A DNA stretch of 35,129 nucleotides from Bacteroidales bacterium. GTDB taxonomy: Bacteria; Bacteroidota; Bacteroidia; Bacteroidales; F082. The notes under the pieces were generated by a model. That model saw nothing but the letters and a program-made list of their open reading frames with translations, was not told the origin of the DNA and ran no database searches. Made by a program: the position numbers and the translations under genes. Shown here in pieces: positions 14,801 to 23,061 of the stretch (position 1 is its first letter; every line of letters begins with the position of its first letter). The stretch is from assembly GCA_029933225.1 (NCBI GenBank), contig JAOZOO010000023.1:1-35129 (forward strand), given 5' to 3'.

Positions 14801-15797
14801 CCCAGGTAGCTGCAGCAGTGTTGTCACTGGTATATTTAAAGGCTATGTAAGTGGTCGTTCCCGTGTAGCTGGAAATGTCCACCGTGCCGGCGTCAATAAA
14901 TGACCAACTACCCGGATCGGGAAAAGTAAACTGGCTGGTGATGTCGTTCCAGGTACCGCTGGTCGTCGGGTCGCTTACGCCGTCGTAATCATTTGAAACC
15001 AAAACAAACAACCCTGAATTATCGGCATAATTACGGGCATGTTCAAACGACAGTGTGATGTTGGTGTAGTCGTCACAGTTGATGGCATTGGTGATCAGCC
15101 AGTCTTCGTTTTCCTGGGCGCCACCCGAGTAGCCATTCATTTTGGAACAGCCGGGCGGATTTCCATAGTTGGCCCATTCCCAGACCTGGCCATCGCCGGT
15201 TACCGAATATTGTGTAGTAGCACCGAGGTCGGAAGTGAACTCTTCAAAATACAACACCTGTGTATTACCGCCTCCTCCACTCTGTGCGGTCATCACAAAA
15301 TCGTCAACATAAACGATTTCATCACCGTCAAAACCGGCCTGGTCATAAAACCGGAGCCCAACTTCAATATTGGCATCTGCGGCCGGGGTATAAGTGTAAG
15401 TCATTTCCTGCCACGAACCGGTGATTGTATTATCGGAATATCCCCGATAATCTGCAACATAAAGGCGGGCTTTCATGTTGCCTTCGGTATGGTAAACCCA
15501 AACGCTGACATCGTAAGTTGTTCCACCCGTCACCGACACCGTTTGTCTAAAATCGGTATTGCTCTGTGTTCCGGTTGTTACATCAACGGATGCGGAACTG
15601 CTACCGCCATGAATGATGGTGGTTTCCTCGGTAACCGTGATGCCCGGGTCAATGGTTGTCCAGCCGTCGGGCTGGCCTCCCGTCCAGCTTTCAAAATCGC
15701 CGTTAACAACAATGTTCTGGCTTTTTACAAAATCAGCGCTGCCCAACAGGAGGAAAGACAACGCAATCAGAAATAATGGTGTAAATGTTTTTCTCAT
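11874..15797 (-). CDS. Large T9SS-secreted multidomain protein (1307 aa)
   Basis: 1307 residues from the ATG at 15797; the upstream extension of the frame precedes the signal peptide and is not coding. Modules with approximate positions: signal peptide 1-27; carbohydrate-binding-like sandwich 28-172; choice-of-anchor J 179-342; starch-binding/CBM48-like repeats 345-510 (FIAGSFNGW, AGNFWS…GDDIYTLDV); another sandwich 519-622; lamin-tail domain (LTD) 629-785 (ALVINEIMYNS…EEWIELYN); Kre9-like Ig module 788-879; second LTD 884-1045 (NIVITEIMYNP…EFIEFYNNS); two PKD domains 1052-1129 and 1137-1217 (each with WYFEGGTP or WTFEGGTP); T9SS type A sorting domain about 1234-1307. No catalytic domain is seen. 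It is probably a surface or released glycan-binding/adhesive protein. Boundaries are by eye. Confidence 0.85.
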   Translation of the reverse strand: MRKTFTPLFLIALSFLLLGSADFVKSQNIVVNGDFESWTGGQPDGWTTIDPGITVTEETTIIHGGSSSASVDVTTGTQSNTDFRQTVSVTGGTTYDVSVWVYHTEGNMKARLYVADYRGYSDNTITGSWQEMTYTYTPAADANIEVGLRFYDQAGFDGDEIVYVDDFVMTAQSGGGGNTQVLYFEEFTSDLGATTQYSVTGDGQVWEWANYGNPPGCSKMNGYSGGAQENEDWLITNAINCDDYTNITLSFEHARNYADNSGLFVLVSNDYDGVSDPTTSGTWNDITSQFTFPDPGSWSFIDAGTVDISSYTGTTTYIAFKYTSDNTAAATWEVDNVKVEGELDISVFIAGSFNGWNSSDPDYEMSLNANGLFELTKNLPAGTNEYKAVEDGNWYPGTNQQIILATATDTTWKYNYTDNLVTHTRPTVAGNFWSLLGGTDWDAGEPLGEMEDPDGDDIYTLDVVIPAGNYECKITLNKNWDQSTGGNTPFTTDGVNATTFTYDFPNNITTVSGPPPVLDSVTFVVIDTAGRNYDGFFLKGSWDANGFYDPSWGGGMEHTQFYDDGTNGDTLAGDHIWTCYQLLAVDGGSNTWEWGVNDTEHNWIAGNWQFTVSDDTPQTLTWEVPATPALVINEIMYNSPGGDEEWIELYNGTGASVDLENWKILDSDAGHSPIIIPAGYSIADSGFFTIEIATSGDFPFTPDYDGSGNFQLNNGGDVVRIYNADGILMDIVTYDDSDPWPSEPDGDGPTLALIDPASDNSLPESWAASEQDGGTPGAINFPPVPFIWVTSPVGGEYIEQGSQWEITWIYGFWDGNIKIELVKDGEEPQELVYNLPASDSSFLWNVFDDQETGDDYKIRISGLEDEDPVGESADYFSIIEPYDLPNIVITEIMYNPPESGEDSLEFIEFYNNSEDTVNMKGFYMSDGVEYIFPDISILPDTFMLLAKDSVAMMNTFSVQSYQWTSGGLKNSGEPVELSDSLGNVVDYVPYDDALPWDTLADGWGASLTLCNPDVDNSQPQYWNASVNFMAVNADGDSIFATPGFACQISLIAGFDADKTVVPVGDSVLFTDQTSGDPTSWNWTFEGGTPGSFDGQSPPYIHYDSPGMWDVTLVVSDGANTDSITYTDYIYSGYVPEADFDADTYVVPAGGYVNFTSLSTGDSLNYQWYFEGGTPDQSTEENPQNIYYLIDEHAFYDVTLIVTNTFGSDSLTKEDFIEVTPVGIYDNLLTDKTVNIYPNPTNGQVNIVIPAGVEAEMIIYDFTGKIVERSTVFGREKLNLQSLNKGVYFVKFTDTKQGATIVKRLLIK

Positions 15798-15952
15798 AAC
15801 GTACTGTATTTTAGGTGATTTATTAAAATATTTCTTCTGTCCGTTCGCGCTGCAACAAGCAGTGATCAGTTTATTCCCCAAAAAGGAAAAAAGGATAGCC
15901 AAATTAATCAAAAATGTGCCTTGTTTTATATTTGTTGAAAACTTGTAAGAAA

Positions 15953-15982
15953 AAAAAAAGACGCCTTTCGGCGTCTTTTTTT
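15953..15982. terminator. Rho-independent terminator after dnaK
   Basis: A-tract plus GACGCC (15953-15965), loop TTTC, GGCGTC plus T-tract (15970-15982): a 13-bp stem with a 4-nt loop, flanked by A-run and T-run on each side, so it can act in both directions. It lies 26 bp after the dnaK stop codon in the leftward direction. The 155 bp between it and the T9SS gene start hold nothing else recognisable. Confidence 0.9.
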
Positions 15983-16007
15983 AAAAATGAGTGGGATTTA
16001 TATTGTG

Positions 16008-17930
16008 TTATTTATCGTCCACTTCTTCGAAATCCACATCAGTTACTTCATCGTCACCGCCTTTGGAATCCGTCTGACCGCCGGTATCACCTCCCGGAGG
16101 GGGAGTCTGTCCGGCGCCACCTGCCTGTTGTGTACTCTGGTACATTTCCTGGCTGGCGGCCTGCCAAATCGTATTGAGCTTTTCCATTGCCGCATCCACA
16201 GCAGGAACATCCTGGTTTTTATGAGCGGTTCTCAGCTCTTCAACAGCAGCTTCAATTTCCGACTTTTTGTCGGCAGGCAACTTGTCACCATACTCCTTCA
16301 ACTGTTTTTCAGTCTGGAATATCAGCGCATCGGCAGCATTCAGTTTATCAATTCTTTCTTTGGCCTGACGGTCTTCTTCGGCATGGGCTTCGGCTTCCGC
16401 TTTCATCTTTTTGATCTCATCATCGGTAAGTCCCGAAGACGCTTCGATGCGGATGCTCTGCGATTTGCCCGTTGCCTTGTCTTTGGCGCTGACATTCAGA
16501 ATACCGTTCGAGTCAATATCGAAAGTCACTTCGATCTGCGGCACACCACGCGGGGCGGGCGGTATTCCGTCAAGGTGGAAACGACCGATGCTCTTGTTCT
16601 GGTTAGCCATGGGCCTTTCACCCTGAAGCACATGGATCTCAACGGACGGCTGGTTGTCGGCTGCTGTTGAGAACACCTCCGATTTCTTGGTCGGGATGGT
16701 GGTGTTGGCCTCGATCAGCTTGGTCATTACACCGCCAAGTGTTTCAATACCGAGTGACAACGGGGTAACGTCAAGCAGCAACACATCTTTCACTTCGCCT
16801 GTCAGAACACCTCCCTGGATGGCTGCTCCGATGGCAACCACTTCGTCGGGGTTCACCCCTTTTGAAGGTTCTCTTCCAAAAAAGTCTTTTACGACCTTTT
16901 GGATGGCCGGGATACGTGTTGATCCGCCAACGAGAATGACCTCGTTAATATCAGATGCATTCAATCCGGCATCTTTCAAAGCCACCTTGCAAGGTTCAAT
17001 TGTGGCATGGATCAGATCGTCAGTCAATTGCTCGAACTTAGACCTTGTCAGCTTGCGCACCAGGTGTTTGGGCACACCGTCAACCGGCATAATATAGGGC
17101 AGGTTGATCTCCGTTTCGGTTGAGCTCGACAACTCGATCTTGGCCTTTTCGGATGCTTCTTTAAGACGCTGCAACGCCATTGGGTCTTTCCGAAGGTCAA
17201 GGCCTTCGTCTTTCTGAAATTCTTCAGCCAGCCAGTTGATGATCCTCTCGTCGAAATCGTCACCTCCAAGATGTGTGTTCCCGTTGGTTGATTTCACCTC
17301 GAAAACGCCTTCGCCCAACTCAAGGATGGAAATATCGAACGTACCACCACCAAGGTCAAACACGGCAACCTTTATATCTTCCTTCTTTTTGTCAAGGCCA
17401 TAAGCAAGCGATGCCGCTGTAGGCTCATTGATAATACGCCTTACTTTCAGTCCTGCAATCTCACCGGCTTCTTTGGTAGCCTGACGCTGCGAATCGTTAA
17501 AATAAGCAGGTACGGTAATAACCGCTTCCGTTACGGTTGTTCCAAGGTAATCTTCGGCAGTCTTCTTCATCTTCTGAAGTATCATGGCCGAAATTTCCTG
17601 CGGTGTATAAAGCCGGTCGTCAATTTTAACACGCGGCGTATTGTTCTCACCTTTCACCACCTGAAAAGGTACCCTTTTGAGTTCTTTCTGAACTTCGTCG
17701 AAAGAATTGCCCATAAACCTTTTGATGGATGAAATGGTTTTTGTCGGATTGGTGATGGCCTGCCTTTTAGCGGGCTCACCCACTTTACGCTCACCATTCT
17801 CGGTAAACGCAACAATGGAAGGTGTGGTACGGTGTCCCTCGCTGTTGGGAATAACAACAGGCTCGCTACCTTCCATGACGGCAACACATGAATTGGTTGT
17901 CCCCAGATCTATTCCTATTATTTTACTCAT
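16008..17930 (-). CDS. dnaK: Molecular chaperone DnaK (Hsp70)
   Basis: 640 residues, full length. The N-terminal ATPase domain begins [21 protein letters not shown] and contains the Hsp70 signatures [17 protein letters not shown] and [17 protein letters not shown]. The linker [16 protein letters not shown] follows, then the substrate-binding domain, the helical lid and a Gly/Gln-rich tail ending in the conserved acidic EEVDDK motif that recruits cochaperones. dnaJ and grpE are not adjacent, as is common in this phylum. A strong Shine-Dalgarno GGAGG (17940-17944) lies 9 nt before the ATG. No CIRCE inverted repeat or TAnnTTTG box is seen upstream in 17945-18169, so heat-shock control is not evident from the sequence. 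Confidence 0.98.
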   Translation of the reverse strand: MSKIIGIDLGTTNSCVAVMEGSEPVVIPNSEGHRTTPSIVAFTENGERKVGEPAKRQAITNPTKTISSIKRFMGNSFDEVQKELKRVPFQVVKGENNTPRVKIDDRLYTPQEISAMILQKMKKTAEDYLGTTVTEAVITVPAYFNDSQRQATKEAGEIAGLKVRRIINEPTAASLAYGLDKKKEDIKVAVFDLGGGTFDISILELGEGVFEVKSTNGNTHLGGDDFDERIINWLAEEFQKDEGLDLRKDPMALQRLKEASEKAKIELSSSTETEINLPYIMPVDGVPKHLVRKLTRSKFEQLTDDLIHATIEPCKVALKDAGLNASDINEVILVGGSTRIPAIQKVVKDFFGREPSKGVNPDEVVAIGAAIQGGVLTGEVKDVLLLDVTPLSLGIETLGGVMTKLIEANTTIPTKKSEVFSTAADNQPSVEIHVLQGERPMANQNKSIGRFHLDGIPPAPRGVPQIEVTFDIDSNGILNVSAKDKATGKSQSIRIEASSGLTDDEIKKMKAEAEAHAEEDRQAKERIDKLNAADALIFQTEKQLKEYGDKLPADKKSEIEAAVEELRTAHKNQDVPAVDAAMEKLNTIWQAASQEMYQSTQQAGGAGQTPPPGGDTGGQTDSKGGDDEVTDVDFEEVDDK

Positions 17931-17939
17931 ATTATTTAT

Positions 17940-17944
17940 CCTCC
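17940..17944 (-). promoter_or_regulatory. Strong Shine-Dalgarno GGAGG before dnaK
   Basis: GGAGG sits 9 nt upstream of the dnaK ATG on the leftward strand. Most Bacteroidota genes, including the others examined here, have A/T-rich leaders without such a motif, so it stands out and fixes the start codon. Confidence 0.7.
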
Positions 17945-18169
17945 TTTTTTTCTGTATTTAATAAACCAGATCCTTTCGGATCGTAAAACCACCTTGTCAA
18001 TCATTATGCCAAATGATTAATGTTCCTTTTGACAGAAAATAAGAAGGAAGAAATGAATTGGCTTCGCTCTAATTATATTATGCTGATTCTCAAAGCATAA
18101 ATAAAACAATATGATAATCTGGTGTCACGAACAGAAAAAAACATTGTGACAAAAAGGCAGCAGGATATG

Positions 18170-19156
18170 TTATTTTGCTGGATACTGAAATCCCAAAACT
18201 TTCAATTTTTCGTCTTCAATAAGCTTTTCCAGTGATTTGTTGGATAATCTGACCGAATGGTTTGTTGCATGCCGCGAAGCAAAGATACCGACCCCGTTTT
18301 GAATGTTTGTATATAAAGGGACTTCTTCGAGCAGGTTGCCATTGGCGCTGTTGATCTGAAGATAATTGTTCAATACCAGCGATCCGCCTGAAACCGTTAT
18401 GTCCACATTGCCGGGCCATCGTTGAATATTGGGAATGTGCGGTAATTCGGAAAGCAGTTTGTCGTAAAATCCGTCACCCGAATAAATCTGCGACATATCT
18501 TCACCGCCGTTAGTACCGATTGAGAGTTTTTTTCCGACATAATAACTAACCTGCTTCTCTGTCGTGTCATGACTTCCCGGTTGCAATTCCGTGTAATGAA
18601 AAACGTAAGTTATCTCATAGCGTTTGCCGTTTTTCGCAGAAATCCATACGATTGATCCGTCACGCGTGAAATCAATGGTATTCCGCGGCCGGGTTACACT
18701 GAAAGAGTTAACTAACGGCGTTTCCGAAGTAACCTCTTTTCCATCGATGTTCACATTAAAACGGTAATATGTAGCATCTTTATTCAATTTTGCAACACTG
18801 TAATACATTAACTGATCGGGATAATAAAATATGGAATCCCCGGCTCTTTTGTCTTTGATGGTCAGTGTATCGAATTTTATGGCAGGCAGGTCACCGCCGG
18901 GGATGTGACCCGTGAGGGTGATGTCGAGTTTAAATGGATAATTACTGGAATCGGGATTCTTTGCCATTTCAAGCACATCACCCGGACCATTGAAAGCACG
19001 GGTAACTTTCACCCAGATGGTATCATCCGCATAATCAAGCAAACTGTAAACAACCGTGATGTCCTTATAACCGGCATACAAGTCCACATCGGTGCTGCAA
19101 CGCTGAAACAATAACGCTCCGGAAATCAAAAGAATTGAGAAAATTATCTTTTTCAT
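18170..19156 (-). CDS. Exported (lipo)protein, DUF4249-like
   Basis: 328 residues. The N-terminus MKKIIFSILLISGALLFQRCSTDVDLYAGYKDITVVYSLL combines a signal peptide with a Cys at residue 20, but the residues before the Cys (LFQR) do not fit the usual lipobox, so lipidation is doubtful. The body is beta-rich. Segments such as ITVVYSLLDYADDTIWVKVTRAF, YYRFNVNIDGKEVTSETPLV and YTNIQNGVGIFASR resemble the order of motifs in DUF4249 lipoproteins, which I take to be outer-membrane-associated partners in nutrient uptake; the assignment is tentative. It is a single gene. A TACTTTTG box lies at 19186-19193. No SusC/SusD-like gene adjoins it. Confidence 0.65.
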   Translation of the reverse strand: MKKIIFSILLISGALLFQRCSTDVDLYAGYKDITVVYSLLDYADDTIWVKVTRAFNGPGDVLEMAKNPDSSNYPFKLDITLTGHIPGGDLPAIKFDTLTIKDKRAGDSIFYYPDQLMYYSVAKLNKDATYYRFNVNIDGKEVTSETPLVNSFSVTRPRNTIDFTRDGSIVWISAKNGKRYEITYVFHYTELQPGSHDTTEKQVSYYVGKKLSIGTNGGEDMSQIYSGDGFYDKLLSELPHIPNIQRWPGNVDITVSGGSLVLNNYLQINSANGNLLEEVPLYTNIQNGVGIFASRHATNHSVRLSNKSLEKLIEDEKLKVLGFQYPAK

Positions 19157-19185
19157 TTTCTGTTTCTGAAATGAATTAAAGATGC

Positions 19186-19193
19186 CAAAAGTA
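19186..19193 (-). promoter_or_regulatory. Minus-7 box TACTTTTG for the DUF4249-like gene
   Basis: TACTTTTG fits TAnnTTTG on the leftward strand, 29 nt before the ATG at 19156. No minus-33 TTTG was found at the expected distance. Confidence 0.45.
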
Positions 19194-19269
19194 CGATTTT
19201 ATTGGTGAATAATGCAGTAGGAAAATAAGAAATTGTAAATGGTAGCTATGAGTCTGTTTATTTTCAGGT

Positions 19270-19335
19270 GGGACGCTTGAAGCGGGTGGGGGGCCTGCTT
19301 GTTTTCAAGAGAACACTTGAAGCGGGCGGGAACGG
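19270..19335. repeat. Two copies of a CTTGAAGCGGG repeat, 40-bp period
   Basis: CTTGAAGCGGG occurs at 19276 and again at 19316, each followed by a G-rich stretch (GTGGGGGG, CGGGAACGG). The preceding GGGACG of the first copy recurs with a variant (GGGACGCTTAAAGCAGGG) at 32060-32077. The 313-bp gap 19157-19469 otherwise contains one promoter box and A/T-rich sequence, with no gene. Confidence 0.5.
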
Positions 19336-19474
19336 ATGGGGAGGGGAATGAAGATTATGATGTTATCATCTTACTTATTGTTTTCATAAGAATAAACATT
19401 TTTTTGCTTCCTGGTAATTTAATGAATCCGTATTTTGTATAAAAGAACGGACATTTTCCGTACAAATGAAAGCC

Positions 19475-20155
19475 CTATATCAGCTTTTTCACTTTCATGG
19501 CTTCGATGATCAGTTCAATGATCTGCTGGCTGGCGAAGGCCTCCCGGTTCAGGGTCAGGTCGAAATAAACTTCATGAAACTTTTTCCCGTAAAACTGTTC
19601 GATGAGCCGCTTCTTTTTTTCATCATGTTCTTTGATAAAGGCTTTAACATTCACATTCTCAAAGGCTTTGCGTTTTTTCAGGGAATTGACCCGCCATTCG
19701 TAAGGCGCCACAAGCCGGATATGCAAACCGTTTGGTATGTCACGGGTTGTGGCCACTCCCGCCCTGCCCACAATAACCATATTCCCTGCTGTGGCAAAAT
19801 GACGCAATACCTGCGAGAGGGTTTTTCGCACAATTTTATCACTTTTGTAGTACCGGTTCGAGAGCGCTCCCAGTATTTCATCCAGATGCGTCCTTGCTTC
19901 CGATTCCAGGACATATTCTATTTTGGATTCATTAAGATGTAAACGGTGTGCCGATTCCTGCAGGATCTCTTTATTGACATATTGCCATTTTTTTCCGTAC
20001 TGGTTCAAAGCTTTTACCAGATCCTGGGCAATGGCTGTTGCATTACAGCCGGTCTCTCTTGAAATAGTGATAAACGGGCCCGGGTCTTTTTTTACCGGCT
20101 TTTTTATGGCTTTCGAAAAGCGTTGGTCAAAATATGTCATTAAGTTGTATGGCAT
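19475..20155 (-). CDS. Cytidylate kinase-like family protein
   Basis: 226 residues. The core PFITISRETGCNATAIAQDLVKAL aligns with the start of the cytidylate-kinase-like family, followed by WQYVNKEILQESAHRLHL, the conserved GNMVIVGRAGVATTRDIPNGLHIRLVAP and KKRLIEQFYGKKFHEVYFDLTLNRE near the C-terminus. The phosphate-binding loop is degenerate: the usual GSGG/GKS pattern is replaced by RETGCNATAIA, as in many members of this family. The substrate is not known, and ordinary CMP kinase activity should not be assumed. It is cytoplasmic. It lies downstream of pepA in the same direction with 113 bp between them, including a pepA terminator. Confidence 0.82.
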   Translation of the reverse strand: MPYNLMTYFDQRFSKAIKKPVKKDPGPFITISRETGCNATAIAQDLVKALNQYGKKWQYVNKEILQESAHRLHLNESKIEYVLESEARTHLDEILGALSNRYYKSDKIVRKTLSQVLRHFATAGNMVIVGRAGVATTRDIPNGLHIRLVAPYEWRVNSLKKRKAFENVNVKAFIKEHDEKKKRLIEQFYGKKFHEVYFDLTLNREAFASQQIIELIIEAMKVKKLI

Positions 20156-20188
20156 AGCGTCTTGATTTGTTTGTGATAAAATTACAAA

Positions 20189-20216
20189 AAAACCACCTAA
20201 TATTCAAGGTGGTTTT
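20189..20216 (-). terminator. Rho-independent terminator after pepA
   Basis: AAAACCACCT (20189-20198) pairs with AGGTGGTTTT (20207-20216) around an 8-nt loop. On the leftward strand the stem is followed by seven T (20192-20186 region and beyond), so it terminates pepA transcription about 50 nt after the stop codon. Confidence 0.8.
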
Positions 20217-20268
20217 ACAAATTTTAACGTTTAAGGGATACTTTTTAAAATGCCGGGCAGCAAAAATT

Positions 20269-21708
20269 CTAAAGGCCTGCTTTTGTTTTTATAAAATCAT
20301 AGAAAAGCCGGACTCCGACGCCGGAACCTCCCGTCGTACGGTAACTGTCTTTTTTAGTGTAATATGAAGGGCCGGCAATGTCAAGATGGATGTAAGGGTA
20401 ATCGGTAAAATGCTCCAGGAACTTGGCTGCGGTTATTGCTCCGGCATCAGCCCCGCCTATATTTTTCATGTCGGCAATCTCCGACTTCAGGTCTTCTTTG
20501 TATTCATCCCAAAGTGGAAATTCCACAACCCGTTCATGAACATAATCTCCGGATTTTTTCAGTATATCGAAATCGGCTTCTGCTTTTGTTTTCATCCCCA
20601 CCATAGCCTGCCTTCCGATAGCACGCATGGCAGAACCTGTTAAAGTGGCGATGTCTATGACCAATTCGGGTTTGTATTTTTTGGCATAGCTTAACGCATC
20701 AGCCAGTATCATCCTGCCTTCGGCATCGGTATTGAGCACTTCCACCGTGGTACCGTCATACATGGTAATGACATCGCCCGGGGTATAGGCATTCCCGTCG
20801 GGACGGTTGTCGGTTGCCGGGATCAGACCGATCACATAAACCGGCAGCTTTGCTTTGGCAATGGCATATATCGCCCCTGCAACGGCAGCCCCTCCTGCCA
20901 TATCACTTTTCATTGTATCCATAAAATTTGTCGGTTTCAGGCTCAATCCACCGGTATCGTACACAACACCTTTCCCAACCAGAATAACCGGTTTTTTGTT
21001 TACTGCTTTTGCCGGTTTCCATTCCATGATCGAAAAAGTAGGCGGGTCAATGCTTCCCTTATTCACAGCCAGCAGACCACCCATTTTCAGGGATTCTATT
21101 TTATTCTTGTTAAAGACTTCCACTTTTACTCCGCTGTCCTCGCCCATTTGTTTGATGCGTTCGGCGAATTTTGTCGCATTCAGCTCCATCACCGGCTCGT
21201 TGACCATGTCGCGTACTTTGTAAACCGAATCAACGAGGATGCTCAACTCATTGATATCCTCCTCATTGATCTCATCCGAATAGATGTCAATCTCCTGAAG
21301 TGTGTTTGCCTTTTTGGCAGCATCTTTCTTGTATTTTAAGAACTGGTAATTCGACAGAAGTATTCCTTCGGTAAAAGCCAGAGTTTCTTCTTTTGTTGAA
21401 TTCACGGGATAAACAACCATTCTTTCACTTTTTGCTTTATTGAGCATGACCTGAACATCAGCTCCCTTTTTCCTGTTTTCTTCCAGCCTGTTTGACCTTG
21501 TGCCACTCAATACCTGAAACACAACATAAAGCCTGTTTTTGTACCGGTTAATCTCTACCGGGCTTCGTTTTGCCCTGTGTTCTTTTTTGACATATTCAAT
21601 TTCCTGACCGGAAAGTGCCAGTGTTTTCAAATCCTGTACTCCTTTAACAAGATAGGCCGTATCGGCAGCGGTTGGTTTCCGCAATGCTTTTTTTATGATT
21701 GTCTCCAT
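20269..21708 (-). CDS. pepA: Leucyl aminopeptidase (M17 family)
   Basis: 479 residues. It is a dinuclear metal-dependent aminopeptidase, cytoplasmic and usually hexameric. The C-terminal catalytic domain shows every M17 ligand: K246 and D251 in VGKGVVYDTGGLSLKP, K258, D269 in MKSDMAGG and the signature NTDAEGR (326-332). The N-terminal domain (1-160) is less conserved, as is normal. No signal peptide. It has a well-formed promoter (TTTG-N21-TACATTTG) 33 nt upstream and its own terminator, so it is a single-gene unit. It is near waaA but in a separate transcript. Confidence 0.95.
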   Translation of the reverse strand: METIIKKALRKPTAADTAYLVKGVQDLKTLALSGQEIEYVKKEHRAKRSPVEINRYKNRLYVVFQVLSGTRSNRLEENRKKGADVQVMLNKAKSERMVVYPVNSTKEETLAFTEGILLSNYQFLKYKKDAAKKANTLQEIDIYSDEINEEDINELSILVDSVYKVRDMVNEPVMELNATKFAERIKQMGEDSGVKVEVFNKNKIESLKMGGLLAVNKGSIDPPTFSIMEWKPAKAVNKKPVILVGKGVVYDTGGLSLKPTNFMDTMKSDMAGGAAVAGAIYAIAKAKLPVYVIGLIPATDNRPDGNAYTPGDVITMYDGTTVEVLNTDAEGRMILADALSYAKKYKPELVIDIATLTGSAMRAIGRQAMVGMKTKAEADFDILKKSGDYVHERVVEFPLWDEYKEDLKSEIADMKNIGGADAGAITAAKFLEHFTDYPYIHLDIAGPSYYTKKDSYRTTGGSGVGVRLFYDFIKTKAGL

Positions 21709-21740
21709 TTCGGTATTTTTTATGTTGATAAATTAAAGGG

Positions 21741-21773
21741 CAAATGTATAAATTGTAATTATTCCGTTTCAAA
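21741..21773 (-). promoter_or_regulatory. Full Bacteroidota-type promoter for pepA
   Basis: Leftward strand: TTTG at 21773-21770, a 21-nt spacer, TACATTTG at 21748-21741; 33 nt before the ATG at 21708. The match to TTTG-N19-21-TAnnTTTG is complete. Confidence 0.75.
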
Positions 21774-21811
21774 AATGGGGACATTTTAAAACTTAAACCG
21801 TTACTGAAAAA

Positions 21812-23059
21812 TTACAGGGAAATCAGGTATTCCGCTGCTTTGTCAATGATTAGTTGAGTTGCGCCTGTATTCGATTTAACATAATCACCGGCAATGAGAG
21901 AAGCCTTGTCATATTTTTCCTTTCTATTTAAAAGGTCATGAACGATGCTGATCAGCTCACCTGAATTGTGCACTACAAAAGCGCCATCACGTTCTGTAAG
22001 TTCCCTGGCTTCAATGAATTTATGATAATTCGGGCCGAAGATAACAGGTTTGTTGTATGTGGCTGCTTCCAGAATATTGTGTATTCCGGCACCGAAGCCG
22101 CCACCAATATATGCCAGCGTACCATACCGGTAAAGATGAGACAGCAAACCGATATTATCAATGATCAACACCCGGGCGCTTATCAAACTGCCTGCATCAG
22201 CACTGGAAAATAGCTGCGGCTTGAATTTGGCGAATTTATTCATCAACTCACGAATATGTTCCTCATGAATTTCATGCGGAGCGAGCAGCAATTTGAAATC
22301 ATCCTCGGATTTTTCCATTAGTTCCAGCAGTATATCTTCATCGGCAGGCCATGTGCTGCCGGCGACGATCACAGGCTGGTCATTTTTAAAATGACTGACT
22401 TCCGGAATATCTTTATACTCATCAGCAAGGCGGGCCACCCGGTCAAACCGCGTGTCGCCACCCACCTCGGCATGATAAACCCTTATCCTGCTCAGCAAAT
22501 CAAGCGAATCCTGGTTTTGTACGAAAAAATAAGTCACTTTCTGCAACTGCTTTCTCGCCCATTTCCCCCACGGGTAAAAGAAATACTGCGATCGGCGAAA
22601 AGCTGTTGAAAAAAACACCAGCGGAATTTTGTTTTTCGAGAGTTCATTGATATAGTTATACCAGAATTCGTATTTGATGAAAAATGCCATTCTGGGATTG
22701 GTGATCCTGACAAATTTTCTGGCATTCCGTTTTGTGTCGATAGGCAGGTAGAAAACATAATCGGCACCCTGATAATTTTTTCTTATCTCATATCCCGATG
22801 GCGAAAAAAAGGTGAGCAGGATTTTGTGGTCAGGATACAAAACCCGCAACGCTTCCATTACCGGTCTTCCCTGCTCAAATTCTCCCAGACTGGCACAATG
22901 AAACCATAAAAGCTTTTCTTTCTCCGGTATTGTCTTTTTTAAGCGGGAAAAAAAATGCCTGCGCCCGTTTACCCACTTCCGGGCTTTGGTATTGAAAACA
23001 GCGAAAACCCGGATGGCGAGGTAGTAAATAAAAATGAAGAAGTTATATAACTGGCGCAT
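21812..23059 (-). CDS. waaA: 3-deoxy-D-manno-octulosonic acid (Kdo) transferase
   Basis: 415 residues, GT30 family. It transfers Kdo from CMP-Kdo to lipid A precursor at the inner membrane. Residues 1-22 form an N-terminal membrane-associating helix (LYNFFIFIYYLAIRVFAVF). The conserved WFHCASLGEFEQGRPV (52-67) carries the presumed catalytic Glu60, and the C-terminal domain has VIVAGSTWPADEDILLE, LLAPHEIHE and LAYIGGGFGAGIHNILEAA with the nucleotide-sugar-binding GGGFG..HN.LE pattern. All are as in WaaA. The start follows the stop of the exported barrel-like gene by 2 nt, so the two form an operon. Opposite and to the right lies the sugar-nucleotide cluster, consistent with an LPS region. Confidence 0.95.
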   Translation of the reverse strand: MRQLYNFFIFIYYLAIRVFAVFNTKARKWVNGRRHFFSRLKKTIPEKEKLLWFHCASLGEFEQGRPVMEALRVLYPDHKILLTFFSPSGYEIRKNYQGADYVFYLPIDTKRNARKFVRITNPRMAFFIKYEFWYNYINELSKNKIPLVFFSTAFRRSQYFFYPWGKWARKQLQKVTYFFVQNQDSLDLLSRIRVYHAEVGGDTRFDRVARLADEYKDIPEVSHFKNDQPVIVAGSTWPADEDILLELMEKSEDDFKLLLAPHEIHEEHIRELMNKFAKFKPQLFSSADAGSLISARVLIIDNIGLLSHLYRYGTLAYIGGGFGAGIHNILEAATYNKPVIFGPNYHKFIEARELTERDGAFVVHNSGELISIVHDLLNRKEKYDKASLIAGDYVKSNTGATQLIIDKAAEYLISL

Positions 23060-23061
23060 AA

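Noticed and set aside
15039-15776. 245-codon frame antisense to the 1307-aa protein
   Set aside because: Lies opposite the well-defined N-terminal modules; no signal or domain is seen.
15987-16670. 227-codon frame antisense to dnaK
   Set aside because: Runs over the DnaK C-terminus and crosses its terminator region; composition is that of a reverse-frame shadow.
19270-19335. CRISPR-like repeats
   Set aside because: Only two copies of an 11-bp core and no regular spacers.
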